Positions 52,091 to 60,279 of a stretch of 60,389 bases of DNA are shown here, piece by piece (position 1 is the first letter of the stretch; the number at the start of each line of letters is the position of its first letter). The position numbers were made by a program, and so were the translations under genes. Below the pieces are notes generated by a model. That model was not told where the DNA came from. It saw only the letters and a program-made list of their open reading frames with translations, and ran no database searches. This DNA comes from JAAZIN01 sp964464625 (GTDB taxonomy: Bacteria > Bacillota > Dethiobacteria > DTU022), in assembly GCA_964464625.1 (NCBI GenBank), contig CAYXKD010000008.1, forward strand, positions 1-60,389, read 5' to 3'.

Positions 52091-52605
52091 TGAAAACTGT
52101 CTATGTACGCATAGCCGATCTGGCAGCTTTGCAGGGAGAGGGGGTCCTGGTAACCATCGGGCTGGGTTCATGCGTGGGAGTGGCCCTTTATGATCCCAAA
52201 AATAAAGTGGCCGGTCTGGCACATATTCTGCTGAATAGCAGCATCAGGTACACCAAGCCCAGTAGCAATCATTTTAATCCGGCCAAGTTTGCAGATACAG
52301 CCATCCCTGAACTAATTAAAGTTATGCTCAGGCTGGGGGCCAGCCAGAAAAACCTTATTGCGCATATTGCCGGAGGCAGCAGCCTCTTTAATTTTAAACT
52401 TGACGGGACAGGCATTGGTGAAAAGAACCTCGTTGGTGTGCGTACCAAACTTGATGAGCTGGGCATAACCATACGTTCCGACAATAGCGGCGGTAATTAC
52501 GGCCGGACCATGAGGCTTCATGCCTGTAGTGGAAAAGTGGAAATATCAACAGTTAGCAAGGGAGAAAAAAAACATGTTACCATTCCAGCCGGCCCGGGTC
52601 TGTAA
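52090..52605 (+). CDS. cheD: chemoreceptor glutamine deamidase CheD
   Basis: The 171-residue product has the catalytic Cys-His pair C28 in TIGLGSCVGVALYD and H45 in GLAHILL. It deamidates receptor glutamines and stimulates CheC. Its ATG overlaps the cheC stop codon. The end overlaps cheB by 32 bases. Confidence 0.95.
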   Translation: MKTVYVRIADLAALQGEGVLVTIGLGSCVGVALYDPKNKVAGLAHILLNSSIRYTKPSSNHFNPAKFADTAIPELIKVMLRLGASQKNLIAHIAGGSSLFNFKLDGTGIGEKNLVGVRTKLDELGITIRSDNSGGNYGRTMRLHACSGKVEISTVSKGEKKHVTIPAGPGL

Positions 52606-53236
52606 GGAGTGCCAGTTGAATCATGCAGGGGTGATTCAGCGGAAAAAAGCCGATGTGATCGTAGCCATAGGAGGTTCCACCGGTAGCCCCAAAATTGTGG
52701 AAAAGATCATATCACATTTGCCCGCTGACCTGCCGGCAGCGATAATGGTTTCGCTGCATATGCCGGCCGGGTTTACAGCCTCATATGCCGATCGTCTTGA
52801 TCAGACATCACTATTGCAGGTGAAAGAAGCTGCCGAAAAAGATCCGTTGCTTGAAGGAATAGTCCTCATTGCCCCGGGCGACTATCACCTTGTTGTAAGA
52901 AAAAGAGCTGTGACTTTGAGTTCCGCTCCAAAAGTGCATTATGTACGTCCGGCCATCGATGTGATGCTGGAATCTCTTGCCTTTTCCATACACAGGGTAG
53001 TCGCTGTAATTCTAAGCGGCATGGGAAAGGATGGGACTGCGGGAGTGGAGATCTTAAAAAAGCAGAAACCCGGCTCCATTGTTATCGTTCAGGATCCGCA
53101 AAGCTCGGTTATATCGAGCATGCCAAAATCGATCATTGACAGCGGTTTTTTTGATGAAGTGGTTTCCCTTTCCCGGATTACCGGGCGGATTGTCTTAAAC
53201 GTACAAGCTTTGATGCAAAATAGCGGGGGCGAATGA
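52574..53236 (+). CDS. cheB: CheB-type methylesterase without receiver domain
   Basis: The protein has 220 residues from the ATG at 52574 (AAGGGAG upstream). Only the catalytic CheB domain is present: S35 in IGGSTGSP, H62 in SLHMPAGF and D153 in SGMGKDGT. The N-terminal receiver of ordinary CheB (about 120 residues) is missing and is replaced by about 25 residues with two cysteines (C10, C13). It should remove methyl groups from receptors but cannot be switched by CheA through its own receiver. Confidence 0.9.
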   Translation: MLPFQPARVCKECQLNHAGVIQRKKADVIVAIGGSTGSPKIVEKIISHLPADLPAAIMVSLHMPAGFTASYADRLDQTSLLQVKEAAEKDPLLEGIVLIAPGDYHLVVRKRAVTLSSAPKVHYVRPAIDVMLESLAFSIHRVVAVILSGMGKDGTAGVEILKKQKPGSIVIVQDPQSSVISSMPKSIIDSGFFDEVVSLSRITGRIVLNVQALMQNSGGE

Positions 53237-53237
53237 A

Positions 53238-54038
53238 TTGACCTACCAGGAATTTATTCAAAGAGTTCATCTAATTACCGGACTTGATTTGGAAAGCTAT
53301 AAAGAGCGCCAAATGGAACGCAGGATCCGGCAGTTGCTGCAGCGTAAACAAATTGATTTTAAATCTTTTTGTGAAGAGCTGATCTGTAATGAAGCGGCAA
53401 AGGATGACTTTTTGAAGTATCTTACCATCAACACCTCCGGTTTTTTCAGGGATGAGCACATTTATGCTTACCTGGCTGATAAAGTAATTAAAGATCTGCT
53501 CAGAGAGCATGACAGGATCAATATATGGAGCGCAGGTTGTTCTACCGGTGAAGAGCCCTATACATTGAGCATGGTACTGCATGAACAAGGCGCCGGGCAG
53601 TACAGCAAAATTCTGGCCACCGATATTGATTCGGGCGTTCTGGAAAAGGCCGGCAAGGGATGCTATCAGCCTCGTCAGCTGGAGAAAATGGCGCCCGGAC
53701 TGAAAAAAAAATACTTTGAGTATATAGACGGCAGTTACTACTTTAGGGATCGCTACAAACAGATAGTAAACTTCCGGCAATTGAACCTGTTGAAAGAATT
53801 TAGCAAACATGTTGGGCCGCTGCAGCTCATTCTTTGCCGGAATGTCTTTATATATTTTAAGACAGAAGTTCAGGAGAAACTGATAAGTAGTTTTTCCGGC
53901 TTGCTGCCAGCAGGTGGCTATCTGGTGACAGGCTGTACCGAGATGATCAACCAGCCGCGGCAGTTCGGCCTGGAAAGAAAAATTCCGGCGGTATACCGGA
54001 AGATGCCGGCAACTCTAGTCTCCCCGTCATTGTCGTGA
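53238..54038 (+). CDS. cheR: chemoreceptor methyltransferase CheR
   Basis: The 266-residue product starts with TTG one base after cheB. The N-terminal helical domain has YKERQMERRIRQLLQ. The SAM domain has LTINTSGFFRDEH, NIWSAGCSTGEEPYTLSM and the NPPY-like region ILCRNVFIYF. It methylates receptor glutamates, opposing CheB. Confidence 0.95.
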   Translation: MTYQEFIQRVHLITGLDLESYKERQMERRIRQLLQRKQIDFKSFCEELICNEAAKDDFLKYLTINTSGFFRDEHIYAYLADKVIKDLLREHDRINIWSAGCSTGEEPYTLSMVLHEQGAGQYSKILATDIDSGVLEKAGKGCYQPRQLEKMAPGLKKKYFEYIDGSYYFRDRYKQIVNFRQLNLLKEFSKHVGPLQLILCRNVFIYFKTEVQEKLISSFSGLLPAGGYLVTGCTEMINQPRQFGLERKIPAVYRKMPATLVSPSLS

Positions 54039-54445
54039 CGGGTGGCTGCAAACAATTTTTGAAAGGGGCGAAATGAAAACCTTAATTGTGCTCCTAAGAT
54101 GCGACTAGAGGCCAGCCAGTGGAATAATTGGTGACTTCTCAGGATAACCGGGATTATGCTGTCATAAAATGAGATTTACGAAGAGCCTTAAACCTGTTGA
54201 AACATCTGCCCCGCAATTCCGGTAATGACACAGTAAAAAATGAGTTTTCCCATTCCCCATCAACACATTGGTTTTGCTGTTGATGGACAGTGTTGGTGTT
54301 TATTTTTCTTTAAAACAGCAAACAGCTGTTCGAGGAGTGTGACAACAGTGTCTTAGATAAGAAGGGTTGCTTCACAGGTAATCCCTGTCTGCTGAGTTTG
54401 GAATTAGGGGAATCTGGTTGCACATTTATACAAGGAGGTTGCGAT
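54039..54445. other. 407-base gap between cheR and mcp with structured elements
   Basis: It holds a direct repeat of the cheW 5' region (54046-54088) and a hairpin with a 9-bp stem CCATCAACA/TGTTGATGG (54257-54286), followed 14 bases later by a T-rich run. The hairpin may end the che operon transcript. AAGGAGG before the mcp start is clear, but no sigma-28 or sigma-A promoter is convincing here. Confidence 0.5.
54046..54088 (+). repeat. direct repeat of the cheW leader and first codons
   Basis: The bases CTGCAAACAATTTTTGAAAG and the following G are identical at 54046-54066 and 56405-56425. Both copies then run through a start codon into AAACCTTAATTG with a few changes. In this upstream copy the frame stops after 11 codons. 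The two copies flank the mcp gene. Confidence 0.75.
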
Positions 54446-56398
54446 ATGGAGAAAAAAGGTAGTTTGAGAACCCTCTTAACTGTTCTGTTCTTGGTGGTGG
54501 GGGTGATCCCCATTCTAGTAGTTAGCGTTTATAGCTATATCAGCTTTAGCAACAGTGCCGAGGAGCAGGCTTTTCATAGTCTTGGTTTATTTGCGGATCT
54601 GGCCAATTCGCAACTGACTGATTATTTTGAGGGAGTGGAGAATCAGGCCAGCATGATGGCTACAAGCCGGGATGTTTATCAAACCATGAATATCCTGGAA
54701 GAAGCGGGCGGGGACCAGAATGCCTCTGCCTGGAGAGAAAGGATGGCGATTCTGGATGATTTTATTACCAATGCGATCGATGAGTTTGGCTTTGCCAGGG
54801 TGATATTGACCGACTCAGCGGGAATTGCCGCTTATGACTCCGGAAAAGAGTTGGAAGGGAGCAGCCTGGAGCATAGGGACTATGTCCAGGCTGCCCAGAA
54901 AGGGAACCGCTTCTGGTGCTCACTTTTTTATTCTGATCTCATCTATGAAAACTCGCTGGTTTTTTCACTTCCTGTCCATAGTGGGGGCAAATCGGGCGGT
55001 ATTGTCGGAGTCTTGAATATAATTTTCGATGACAAGATCATTGACCGGGTTGTCCATGAAGGCTTGGTAGAAACGGGGTGGGACAGCGCTGACGCCTACC
55101 TTATTGATGACCAGGGCCTGCTTCATACGAATACTTGTTTGGGCGGTTATACAGCCGACGCTGTTTTAAAAGAAACGATCGTCACAGAAGCGCGTGAGTT
55201 ACTTTCTGCACCGGTTATTGCGGGCGATTTTGACTTCAGCACCCGGGCAAAATATAAAGACTACATGGGGCAGTCAGTACTGGGGGCCTTGCATGTAACG
55301 AGTCTTGGTGACAGGCCCGTTGGTTTTGTTGTTGAGGTGAATGAGGCCGAGGTTTTTGCAGATATATACAGGCTGCGCAATATCATTATAGTTCTCGCTC
55401 TGGTCATGGCGGCGCTCATAGCTGCAGTTGCCATCTGGCAGGCCAGCGGCATTGCCGCGCCCATGCAGCAGGTAGCCGGCGTGGCGGCTAAAATTGCCGG
55501 CGGCGACCTTACCGTAACGACAGATGTTAAACGCAACGATGAGATCGGTCAGCTGGGTGATGCTTTTAACCGGATGGGCGGAGAGCTGCGCGCTCTGATC
55601 AGCCAGATTGTGGAGCTGGCTACTGGAGTGAACAGCGGCAGTGAAGCTGTCTCCACGGCGTCGGAGGAGATCAGCTCCTCCCTGCAGGAGGTTTCGGCAA
55701 CGATCAATGAGTTTGCCAGCAATGTGCAACAGCTTAGCGGCAGCACGCAGGCGGCGGCAGAGACAAACCAGGATATCTTAAAGCGTGCCGATGAGGGGCG
55801 GGTGATCATTGAAAAATCCATTGAACATATGGGTATCATTAGCAAGCGTGTTCAGGATCTTCAGGAGGTCATCGGCCGGGTTGATGAGCGCTCTCATGAT
55901 ATTGGTCAGATCCTTATTGTGATTACCGACATTGCTGATCAGACCAACCTTCTGGCGCTCAACGCAGCCATTGAAGCGGCCCGGGCAGGCGAGCAGGGCC
56001 GCGGATTTGCTGTTGTTGCCGAAGAGGTGCGCAAGCTTGCCGAGCAGTCGGCTAAAGCTGCAGCAGAAATTGGCGAGCTTATTCGAGATACCCAGCAGGA
56101 GAGCAAGCAAGCCCTGGAAAACATGAACCTGGGTGTAAAAGAGGTTCAGGAGGGGGCCGATGTTGTAGTGGAAGCAGGCGCCAGTTTTAGAGGGATTATT
56201 GAGGGAGTAAAAGAGATTGGAGAGAAGGTCGAAGAGGGCGCCTCCGCCGCCGAAGAGCTCAGCGCAGGCAGCGAGGAGCTGGCCGCTTCGGCTGAGGAAC
56301 AATCCTCGACCATGGAGGAGGTTGCTGCTTCGGCTGAAGAGCTGCGTGCCGCTGCGGAGAGGATGTTTGAAGGGCTGGGCAAATTCAAATATCAATAA
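54446..56398 (+). CDS. methyl-accepting chemotaxis protein
   Basis: The product has 650 residues from the ATG at 54446 (AAGGAGG upstream). TM1 is at about 10-32, an extracellular Cache-type sensor at about 35-300 and TM2 at about 312-332. A HAMP domain is followed by a signalling domain with the conserved hairpin tip DQTNLLALNAAIEAARAGEQ and EEVRKLAEQSAKAAAEI. The C-terminus lacks an NWETF-type CheR tether. Ligand unknown; Cache domains often bind small carboxylates or amino acids. It is the only receptor in the cluster. Confidence 0.93.
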   Translation: MEKKGSLRTLLTVLFLVVGVIPILVVSVYSYISFSNSAEEQAFHSLGLFADLANSQLTDYFEGVENQASMMATSRDVYQTMNILEEAGGDQNASAWRERMAILDDFITNAIDEFGFARVILTDSAGIAAYDSGKELEGSSLEHRDYVQAAQKGNRFWCSLFYSDLIYENSLVFSLPVHSGGKSGGIVGVLNIIFDDKIIDRVVHEGLVETGWDSADAYLIDDQGLLHTNTCLGGYTADAVLKETIVTEARELLSAPVIAGDFDFSTRAKYKDYMGQSVLGALHVTSLGDRPVGFVVEVNEAEVFADIYRLRNIIIVLALVMAALIAAVAIWQASGIAAPMQQVAGVAAKIAGGDLTVTTDVKRNDEIGQLGDAFNRMGGELRALISQIVELATGVNSGSEAVSTASEEISSSLQEVSATINEFASNVQQLSGSTQAAAETNQDILKRADEGRVIIEKSIEHMGIISKRVQDLQEVIGRVDERSHDIGQILIVITDIADQTNLLALNAAIEAARAGEQGRGFAVVAEEVRKLAEQSAKAAAEIGELIRDTQQESKQALENMNLGVKEVQEGADVVVEAGASFRGIIEGVKEIGEKVEEGASAAEELSAGSEELAASAEEQSSTMEEVAASAEELRAAAERMFEGLGKFKYQ

Positions 56399-56434
56399 GC
56401 ACACCTGCAAACAATTTTTGAAAGGAGGATCAAA

Positions 56435-56935
56435 ATGGAAACCTTAATTGAAAAAGAGATTCAACTGGTTGCGTTTATGCTCAACAACGAAGAATTTGCC
56501 TGTAACATCAATGATGTCAGGGAAGTGCTGAAGATGGTCAAAGTAACTCCTCTTCCCCAGTCGCTGAAATTTATCGAAGGGGTGATCAACCTGCGGGGAG
56601 AGGTCATTCCGGTAATTGATCTTCGCAAGCGCTTTAACCTGCCTGAAATTGATTACAGTGAACGCAGCCGGATCATTATTGTTGAAGTGGCCTCCAGCCA
56701 GGTGGGGCTCATTGTTGACGAGGTGAGCGAGGTGCTGCGGCTTTCCAGCTCGCAGCTCCAGGCTTCCCTTTCAGGCATTTCGGGGAACAATAGCGAGCTC
56801 ATCGTGGGCGTGGGCAAGATCGAGCAGCGGCTTATTATCATTTTGAACCTGGAACATATCTTAAGCACCGAGGAACAGCTGGCGCTGGAAGATATCACCT
56901 CCGCCGGCAGGCAGGTTGCCGCCGGGGAAAAATAG
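56435..56935 (+). CDS. cheW: chemotaxis coupling protein CheW
   Basis: The 166-residue single CheW domain has EFACNINDVREVLKMVKVTP, then FIEGVINLRGEVIPVIDLRK and VGLIVDEVSEVLRL. It links receptors to CheA. AAGGAGG precedes the start. It is the last gene of the superregion and is followed by a terminator. Confidence 0.95.
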   Translation: METLIEKEIQLVAFMLNNEEFACNINDVREVLKMVKVTPLPQSLKFIEGVINLRGEVIPVIDLRKRFNLPEIDYSERSRIIIVEVASSQVGLIVDEVSEVLRLSSSQLQASLSGISGNNSELIVGVGKIEQRLIIILNLEHILSTEEQLALEDITSAGRQVAAGEK

Positions 56936-56959
56936 GCGTTGTGAAACAACCACAACTGC

Positions 56960-56998
56960 AGGGGCGGTCCTTTACTGTGGGGCCGCCCCTATCTTTAT
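56960..56998 (+). terminator. intrinsic terminator after cheW
   Basis: A 13-bp stem starts AGGGGCGG and ends CCGCCCCT (56960-56990), with a short T-containing tail ATCTTTAT. A group IIC intron fragment begins at the next base. Confidence 0.8.
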
Positions 56999-57089
56999 GT
57001 GTGCCCGGCATGGGTGGGTTTAACGGGTGCAAGTCCCGAGTGCGGGTAGATAGAGCCAGGCACATAGCCAGGGACAAGAGTGTCCACCG
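56999..57089 (+). mobile_element. group IIC intron, 5' fragment
   Basis: It begins GTGTGCCCGGCATGGGTG, the start of the well-studied Oceanobacillus group IIC intron, then GGGTGCAAGTCCCG and AAGAGTGTCC in the same order as in domain I. The rest of the intron (ORF, domains V and VI) is absent, and the sequence turns unrelated after about 57089. Its placement straight after a terminator hairpin is the known target preference of this class. Confidence 0.8.
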
Positions 57090-57149
57090 CTGTATTACAT
57101 AGTTCTGCTTCTGCCACCAGGTATCCTCATTTAACATCATTCCTTTTCA

Positions 57150-58517
57150 CTACACAGTTTGCATGTTTTCTATTTGAATTAGTTTTTCGAGCCGTTTTTT
57201 CTCACGCATGATTAAAACGAACGCGAGAATTGCGGACAGCAAATCGGACACAGGCATGGCATAAAAAACACCGTTTAATCCCCATACTCTCGGAAGTAGC
57301 AACAGTAAAGGGATATAACCGAATACCTGCCGTGAAAGTCCCATTAGAATGCTCTGCATAGGCTTACCGACTGACTGAAAATAATTGGCGCTAATCATCT
57401 GGAAACTGACAATCGGCAATAAAAGCGTGCTGATCCTCATGCACTTTGTCCCGGTTTCCAAAAGTTCTCCCTTTTCAATAGTAAATATGCCAAATAAAAA
57501 TTGGGGGAACAATTGCAAAAAAGTAAGTGCGATAACCGTAAAAATGAATCCACAAAGTATTGTCCATAAATACGTTTTTCGTACCCTGTCATATGATTTC
57601 GCACCGTAATTATATCCGATAATGGGCTGCGAACCTTGTGTCAGACCCTGTAATGGCATAAGAAAAAAGGATAGGATGCTGTATACGATACCCATTGCAG
57701 TGACTGCAATATCCCCTCCGTAAAAATATAGCGAGCGGTTCATAATGCCTAAAACAAAGCTCATAGCGATTTGTCTTGAAAATGGCGCAAGCCCAAGGGA
57801 ACATATCGCAAAGGAAAGTTTTATTTCTGGTTTCATTTGTTTTATTCGGAAGCGCAGCTGTGTGGATTTTGAATTGAAATAAAGCATTACCCACGCAAAC
57901 GAAACGAATTGCGCAATAATGGTTGCCCACGCTGCCCCGGCAATCCCCCATTTAAATACAAAAATAAAAATAGGGTCTAAAATAATATTGATAAAAGCCC
58001 CGATCATTTGTGTATACATGGATGTGCGGGGATGCCCGTCGGAACGGATAAAGAAATTTAGTCCTGTTCCCATTGTATTAAAAACCGCGCCGCAGAGGAT
58101 AATGCGCAAGTAACATTTGGCGTAGGGCATAATTGCCTCGCTTGCCCCCAAAATGTGTATCGTGATTGGGTTCAAGAAAACTTGTGCTACAATGACAAAA
58201 AGCGCGGATGTTAGTAAAAGTAGAATGAACGCATGGCCCATGATTTTTTCCGCTTCGTCTTTATGCCCTTCACCCAAGCGTATTGAAAAAATCGAGTTGG
58301 AACCTGCTCCAATCAACAATGCCAGCGCGGTGCCAACCATCATGAGAGGCATAGCAATAGATATTCCGGCTATTCCCAGCGGATCGACTCCTCGCCCGAT
58401 ATAGATGCGGTCAACGGTGTTATACAGCAGATTAACAAGCATTCCCAATATTGCGGGCATGGAAAATTCAAAAAGTAATTTTCCGATCTGTTCGGTGTTT
58501 TTAACCGTTTTAATCAT
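57150..58517 (-). CDS. MATE family efflux transporter
   Basis: The product has 455 residues from the ATG at 58517, with AAGGAT 9 bases upstream; the longer reading from 58544 is less likely. It has twelve hydrophobic segments and MATE features such as FSMPAILGMLVNLLYNTVDR near the start and RQVFGYIPLLLLLPRVWG late. It exports cationic drugs or metabolites in exchange for Na+ or H+. Base composition is visibly more AT-rich than the flagellar genes, suggesting transfer. It is under a MerR-type promoter together with the divergent regulator. Confidence 0.9.
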   Translation of the reverse strand: MIKTVKNTEQIGKLLFEFSMPAILGMLVNLLYNTVDRIYIGRGVDPLGIAGISIAMPLMMVGTALALLIGAGSNSIFSIRLGEGHKDEAEKIMGHAFILLLLTSALFVIVAQVFLNPITIHILGASEAIMPYAKCYLRIILCGAVFNTMGTGLNFFIRSDGHPRTSMYTQMIGAFINIILDPIFIFVFKWGIAGAAWATIIAQFVSFAWVMLYFNSKSTQLRFRIKQMKPEIKLSFAICSLGLAPFSRQIAMSFVLGIMNRSLYFYGGDIAVTAMGIVYSILSFFLMPLQGLTQGSQPIIGYNYGAKSYDRVRKTYLWTILCGFIFTVIALTFLQLFPQFLFGIFTIEKGELLETGTKCMRISTLLLPIVSFQMISANYFQSVGKPMQSILMGLSRQVFGYIPLLLLLPRVWGLNGVFYAMPVSDLLSAILAFVLIMREKKRLEKLIQIENMQTV

Positions 58518-58585
58518 GTAAAATTCATCCTTATGCCGCATCACGTTTACAGCTTTACAAAGTGCGGTGCTTTAACTATGATCAG

Positions 58586-58616
58586 AGCATAAACTGTAAC
58601 GTAACGTTCGAGTCAA
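58586..58616 (-). promoter_or_regulatory. MerR-type promoter with 19-bp spacer
   Basis: On the minus strand there is TTGACT (58616-58611), a 19-base spacer, and TATGCT (58591-58586). Within the spacer lies the dyad CT-N2-AACGT-T-ACGTT-N2-AG. Over-long spacers with a centred dyad are the mark of promoters that MerR proteins activate by twisting DNA. It drives the MATE gene. Confidence 0.8.
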
Positions 58617-58673
58617 TAGCTATTCGAAGAATAATTGAGGAAAACTGTTTCACTCAGTTGAAAGGGTGACAAA

Positions 58674-59429
58674 GTGAAAAGCGTAAATGAGGTAAGAAAA
58701 CTTTCGGGTGTAAGTCGGCGCACCTTGCAGTATTATGACGAAATCGGGTTGCTGCCGCCAAGTAGAGTAAAGGAATCGGGCTATCGCCAGTACGATGATG
58801 CAAGCTTGCGCCGTTTGTGGAGCATTTTATTTTATAAAGAGCTTGGTCTCTCCCTTGGGGATATCCGCATGTTGTTGGAAAGTCCAAAGGAAACTGAAAA
58901 AGAGTTGCTACGACAACATAAGCAACTTCTTTTGGAGAAACAGGCTGATTTGGAAAAACTGATGCTGTCGGTTGAAAGAATCTTAAATGATGAATTTGAA
59001 CTTTCCATGCTTCGTGATTTTGACAAAAACAGGATTGAAGCGGTCAGAGAAAAGTATGCGCAAGAGATAGGGACAATTCTAGAAAGTGGTTTTGTTCGCC
59101 CGCTTATCAAAAACGGTATTATTCCCGATGACTTACCTTTTGTGGAAAATGTCGCGAAGATCATTCACATAGATTTTGAAAGGGTCATCGCCCTTTATAT
59201 AAAGGTCATCCAAAGCTTCACGGAAGCCATGCAGTACGGCTCAGACAGTTTGGAGGCAGCGGAGGCGGTCGGTTCATTTGTGGAACTTTTGGGAATGTGG
59301 ATTGTGTGCGACGATTATACGCTTCGTGACGTTGCGCAGGCATATTTAGATTTTAAAGAGGAGTTAAATGAAAAGATGCCCGGTGTTGCAGAGTTTGTGA
59401 GTGCTGCTATTATGCATTTGTATCCGTAG
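58674..59429 (+). CDS. MerR-family transcription regulator with TipAS-like C-terminus
   Basis: The 251-residue product has a GTG start behind AAAGGGTG. The N-terminal MerR domain has LSGVSRRTLQYYDEIGLLPP and then SGYRQYDDASLRRLW. A long helix (about 75-120) leads to a C-terminal region that resembles TipAS antibiotic-binding domains (KYAQEIGTILESG, EAAEAVGSFVEL). It is divergent from the MATE gene and probably activates it on binding a drug-like ligand. Confidence 0.88.
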   Translation: MKSVNEVRKLSGVSRRTLQYYDEIGLLPPSRVKESGYRQYDDASLRRLWSILFYKELGLSLGDIRMLLESPKETEKELLRQHKQLLLEKQADLEKLMLSVERILNDEFELSMLRDFDKNRIEAVREKYAQEIGTILESGFVRPLIKNGIIPDDLPFVENVAKIIHIDFERVIALYIKVIQSFTEAMQYGSDSLEAAEAVGSFVELLGMWIVCDDYTLRDVAQAYLDFKEELNEKMPGVAEFVSAAIMHLYP

Positions 59430-59507
59430 GACAGTTAAAAGAGCAATATACAGCTCAACATTGAGAAACTCCTTTTTACAGATTAGGGCAACATTAGCAG
59501 CGATTAT

Positions 59508-59556
59508 TATAGCCCCAGCAGCGAATAAACGTTGATTATTCGTTCCTGGGGCTATA
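59508..59556. other. long imperfect hairpin
   Basis: TATAGCCCCAG (59508-59518) pairs with CTGGGGCTATA (59546-59556). After one C-C mismatch, AGCGAATAA pairs with TTATTCGTT with a G-T wobble, leaving a 7-base loop. There is no U-tract. It lies between merR and satD. Confidence 0.7.
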
Positions 59557-59592
59557 TACTGTTCTTGAGGTCGTTGGGGGGAGAGGAAACTG

Positions 59593-60279
59593 ATGCTTCT
59601 TTCCGATAAATTTAGCCCCTATATCGCTCTTATTGGTGATATTAAAGGCTCCCGGGGAATTGAAAAAAGGGGGGCCTTTCAAGAGAGGCTGAAAACGGCC
59701 CTTCTTAAAGTTAATAATAAATATGCTGAAGATATCGCCTCAAACTTCATCATCACCCTGGGTGATGAATTTCAGGGGCTCTTAAGCAGCGGCAAAAATA
59801 TAATGGGTATTATCACGGAGCTGGAGCGCAGAGTCCATCCCGCAGAGGTGAGGTTCGGTATCGGCATAGGCGAGGTTACCACCGCCATCGATCCCCGGCA
59901 GGCTATCGGCGCCGATGGGCCGGCTTACCACAAGGCCAGGGAGGCGGTGGAGTATTTAAAACAAAGGGAAAAGAAGAAGAGCACGGGGGATGCGGATATC
60001 CGCCTGGAGACAGATGGCGGGGAGCAGGCGGCGGCCGCGCTGCTCAATACGATCTTCTTATTGATGACCGCGGTAAAAAGGTCATGGACTGAACGGCAAA
60101 AAGAGGCGGTCTGGGATCTGCTTAAGCACCGGGACAGCCAGTCTGCTGTAGCCGGCAGGCTGAGCATAAAGCAATCATCGGTGCAAAAAATCCTTGCCCT
60201 CAGCCGCTACTATACCTACAAAGAGGCGATGGATCACGTAGAGCAAGTTTTGGGTGAAATAAGGAGAGAAGATGTTTAA
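59593..60279 (+). CDS. SatD family protein
   Basis: The 228-residue protein matches the SatD family: YIALIGDIKGSRGIEKRGAF at the start, then ITLGDEFQGLL and RFGIGIGEVTTAIDP, and a C-terminal helix-turn-helix-like segment (GRLSIKQSSVQKILALSRYY). The family has no settled biochemical role. It overlaps the next gene by 8 bases, a pairing often seen for SatD and DUF3307 proteins. Confidence 0.85.
   Translation: MLLSDKFSPYIALIGDIKGSRGIEKRGAFQERLKTALLKVNNKYAEDIASNFIITLGDEFQGLLSSGKNIMGIITELERRVHPAEVRFGIGIGEVTTAIDPRQAIGADGPAYHKAREAVEYLKQREKKKSTGDADIRLETDGGEQAAAALLNTIFLLMTAVKRSWTERQKEAVWDLLKHRDSQSAVAGRLSIKQSSVQKILALSRYYTYKEAMDHVEQVLGEIRREDV

Noticed and set aside
53271..53810. 179-codon minus-strand frame opposite cheR
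   Set aside because: CheR is unmistakable on the plus strand; the antisense frame is a by-product.
54074..54109. A second cheW gene after cheR
   Set aside because: Only 11 codons remain before a stop; treated as a duplicated scar.
55778..56410. 210-codon minus-strand frame opposite the receptor gene
   Set aside because: Low-complexity Leu/Ser-rich antisense of the helical signalling domain.
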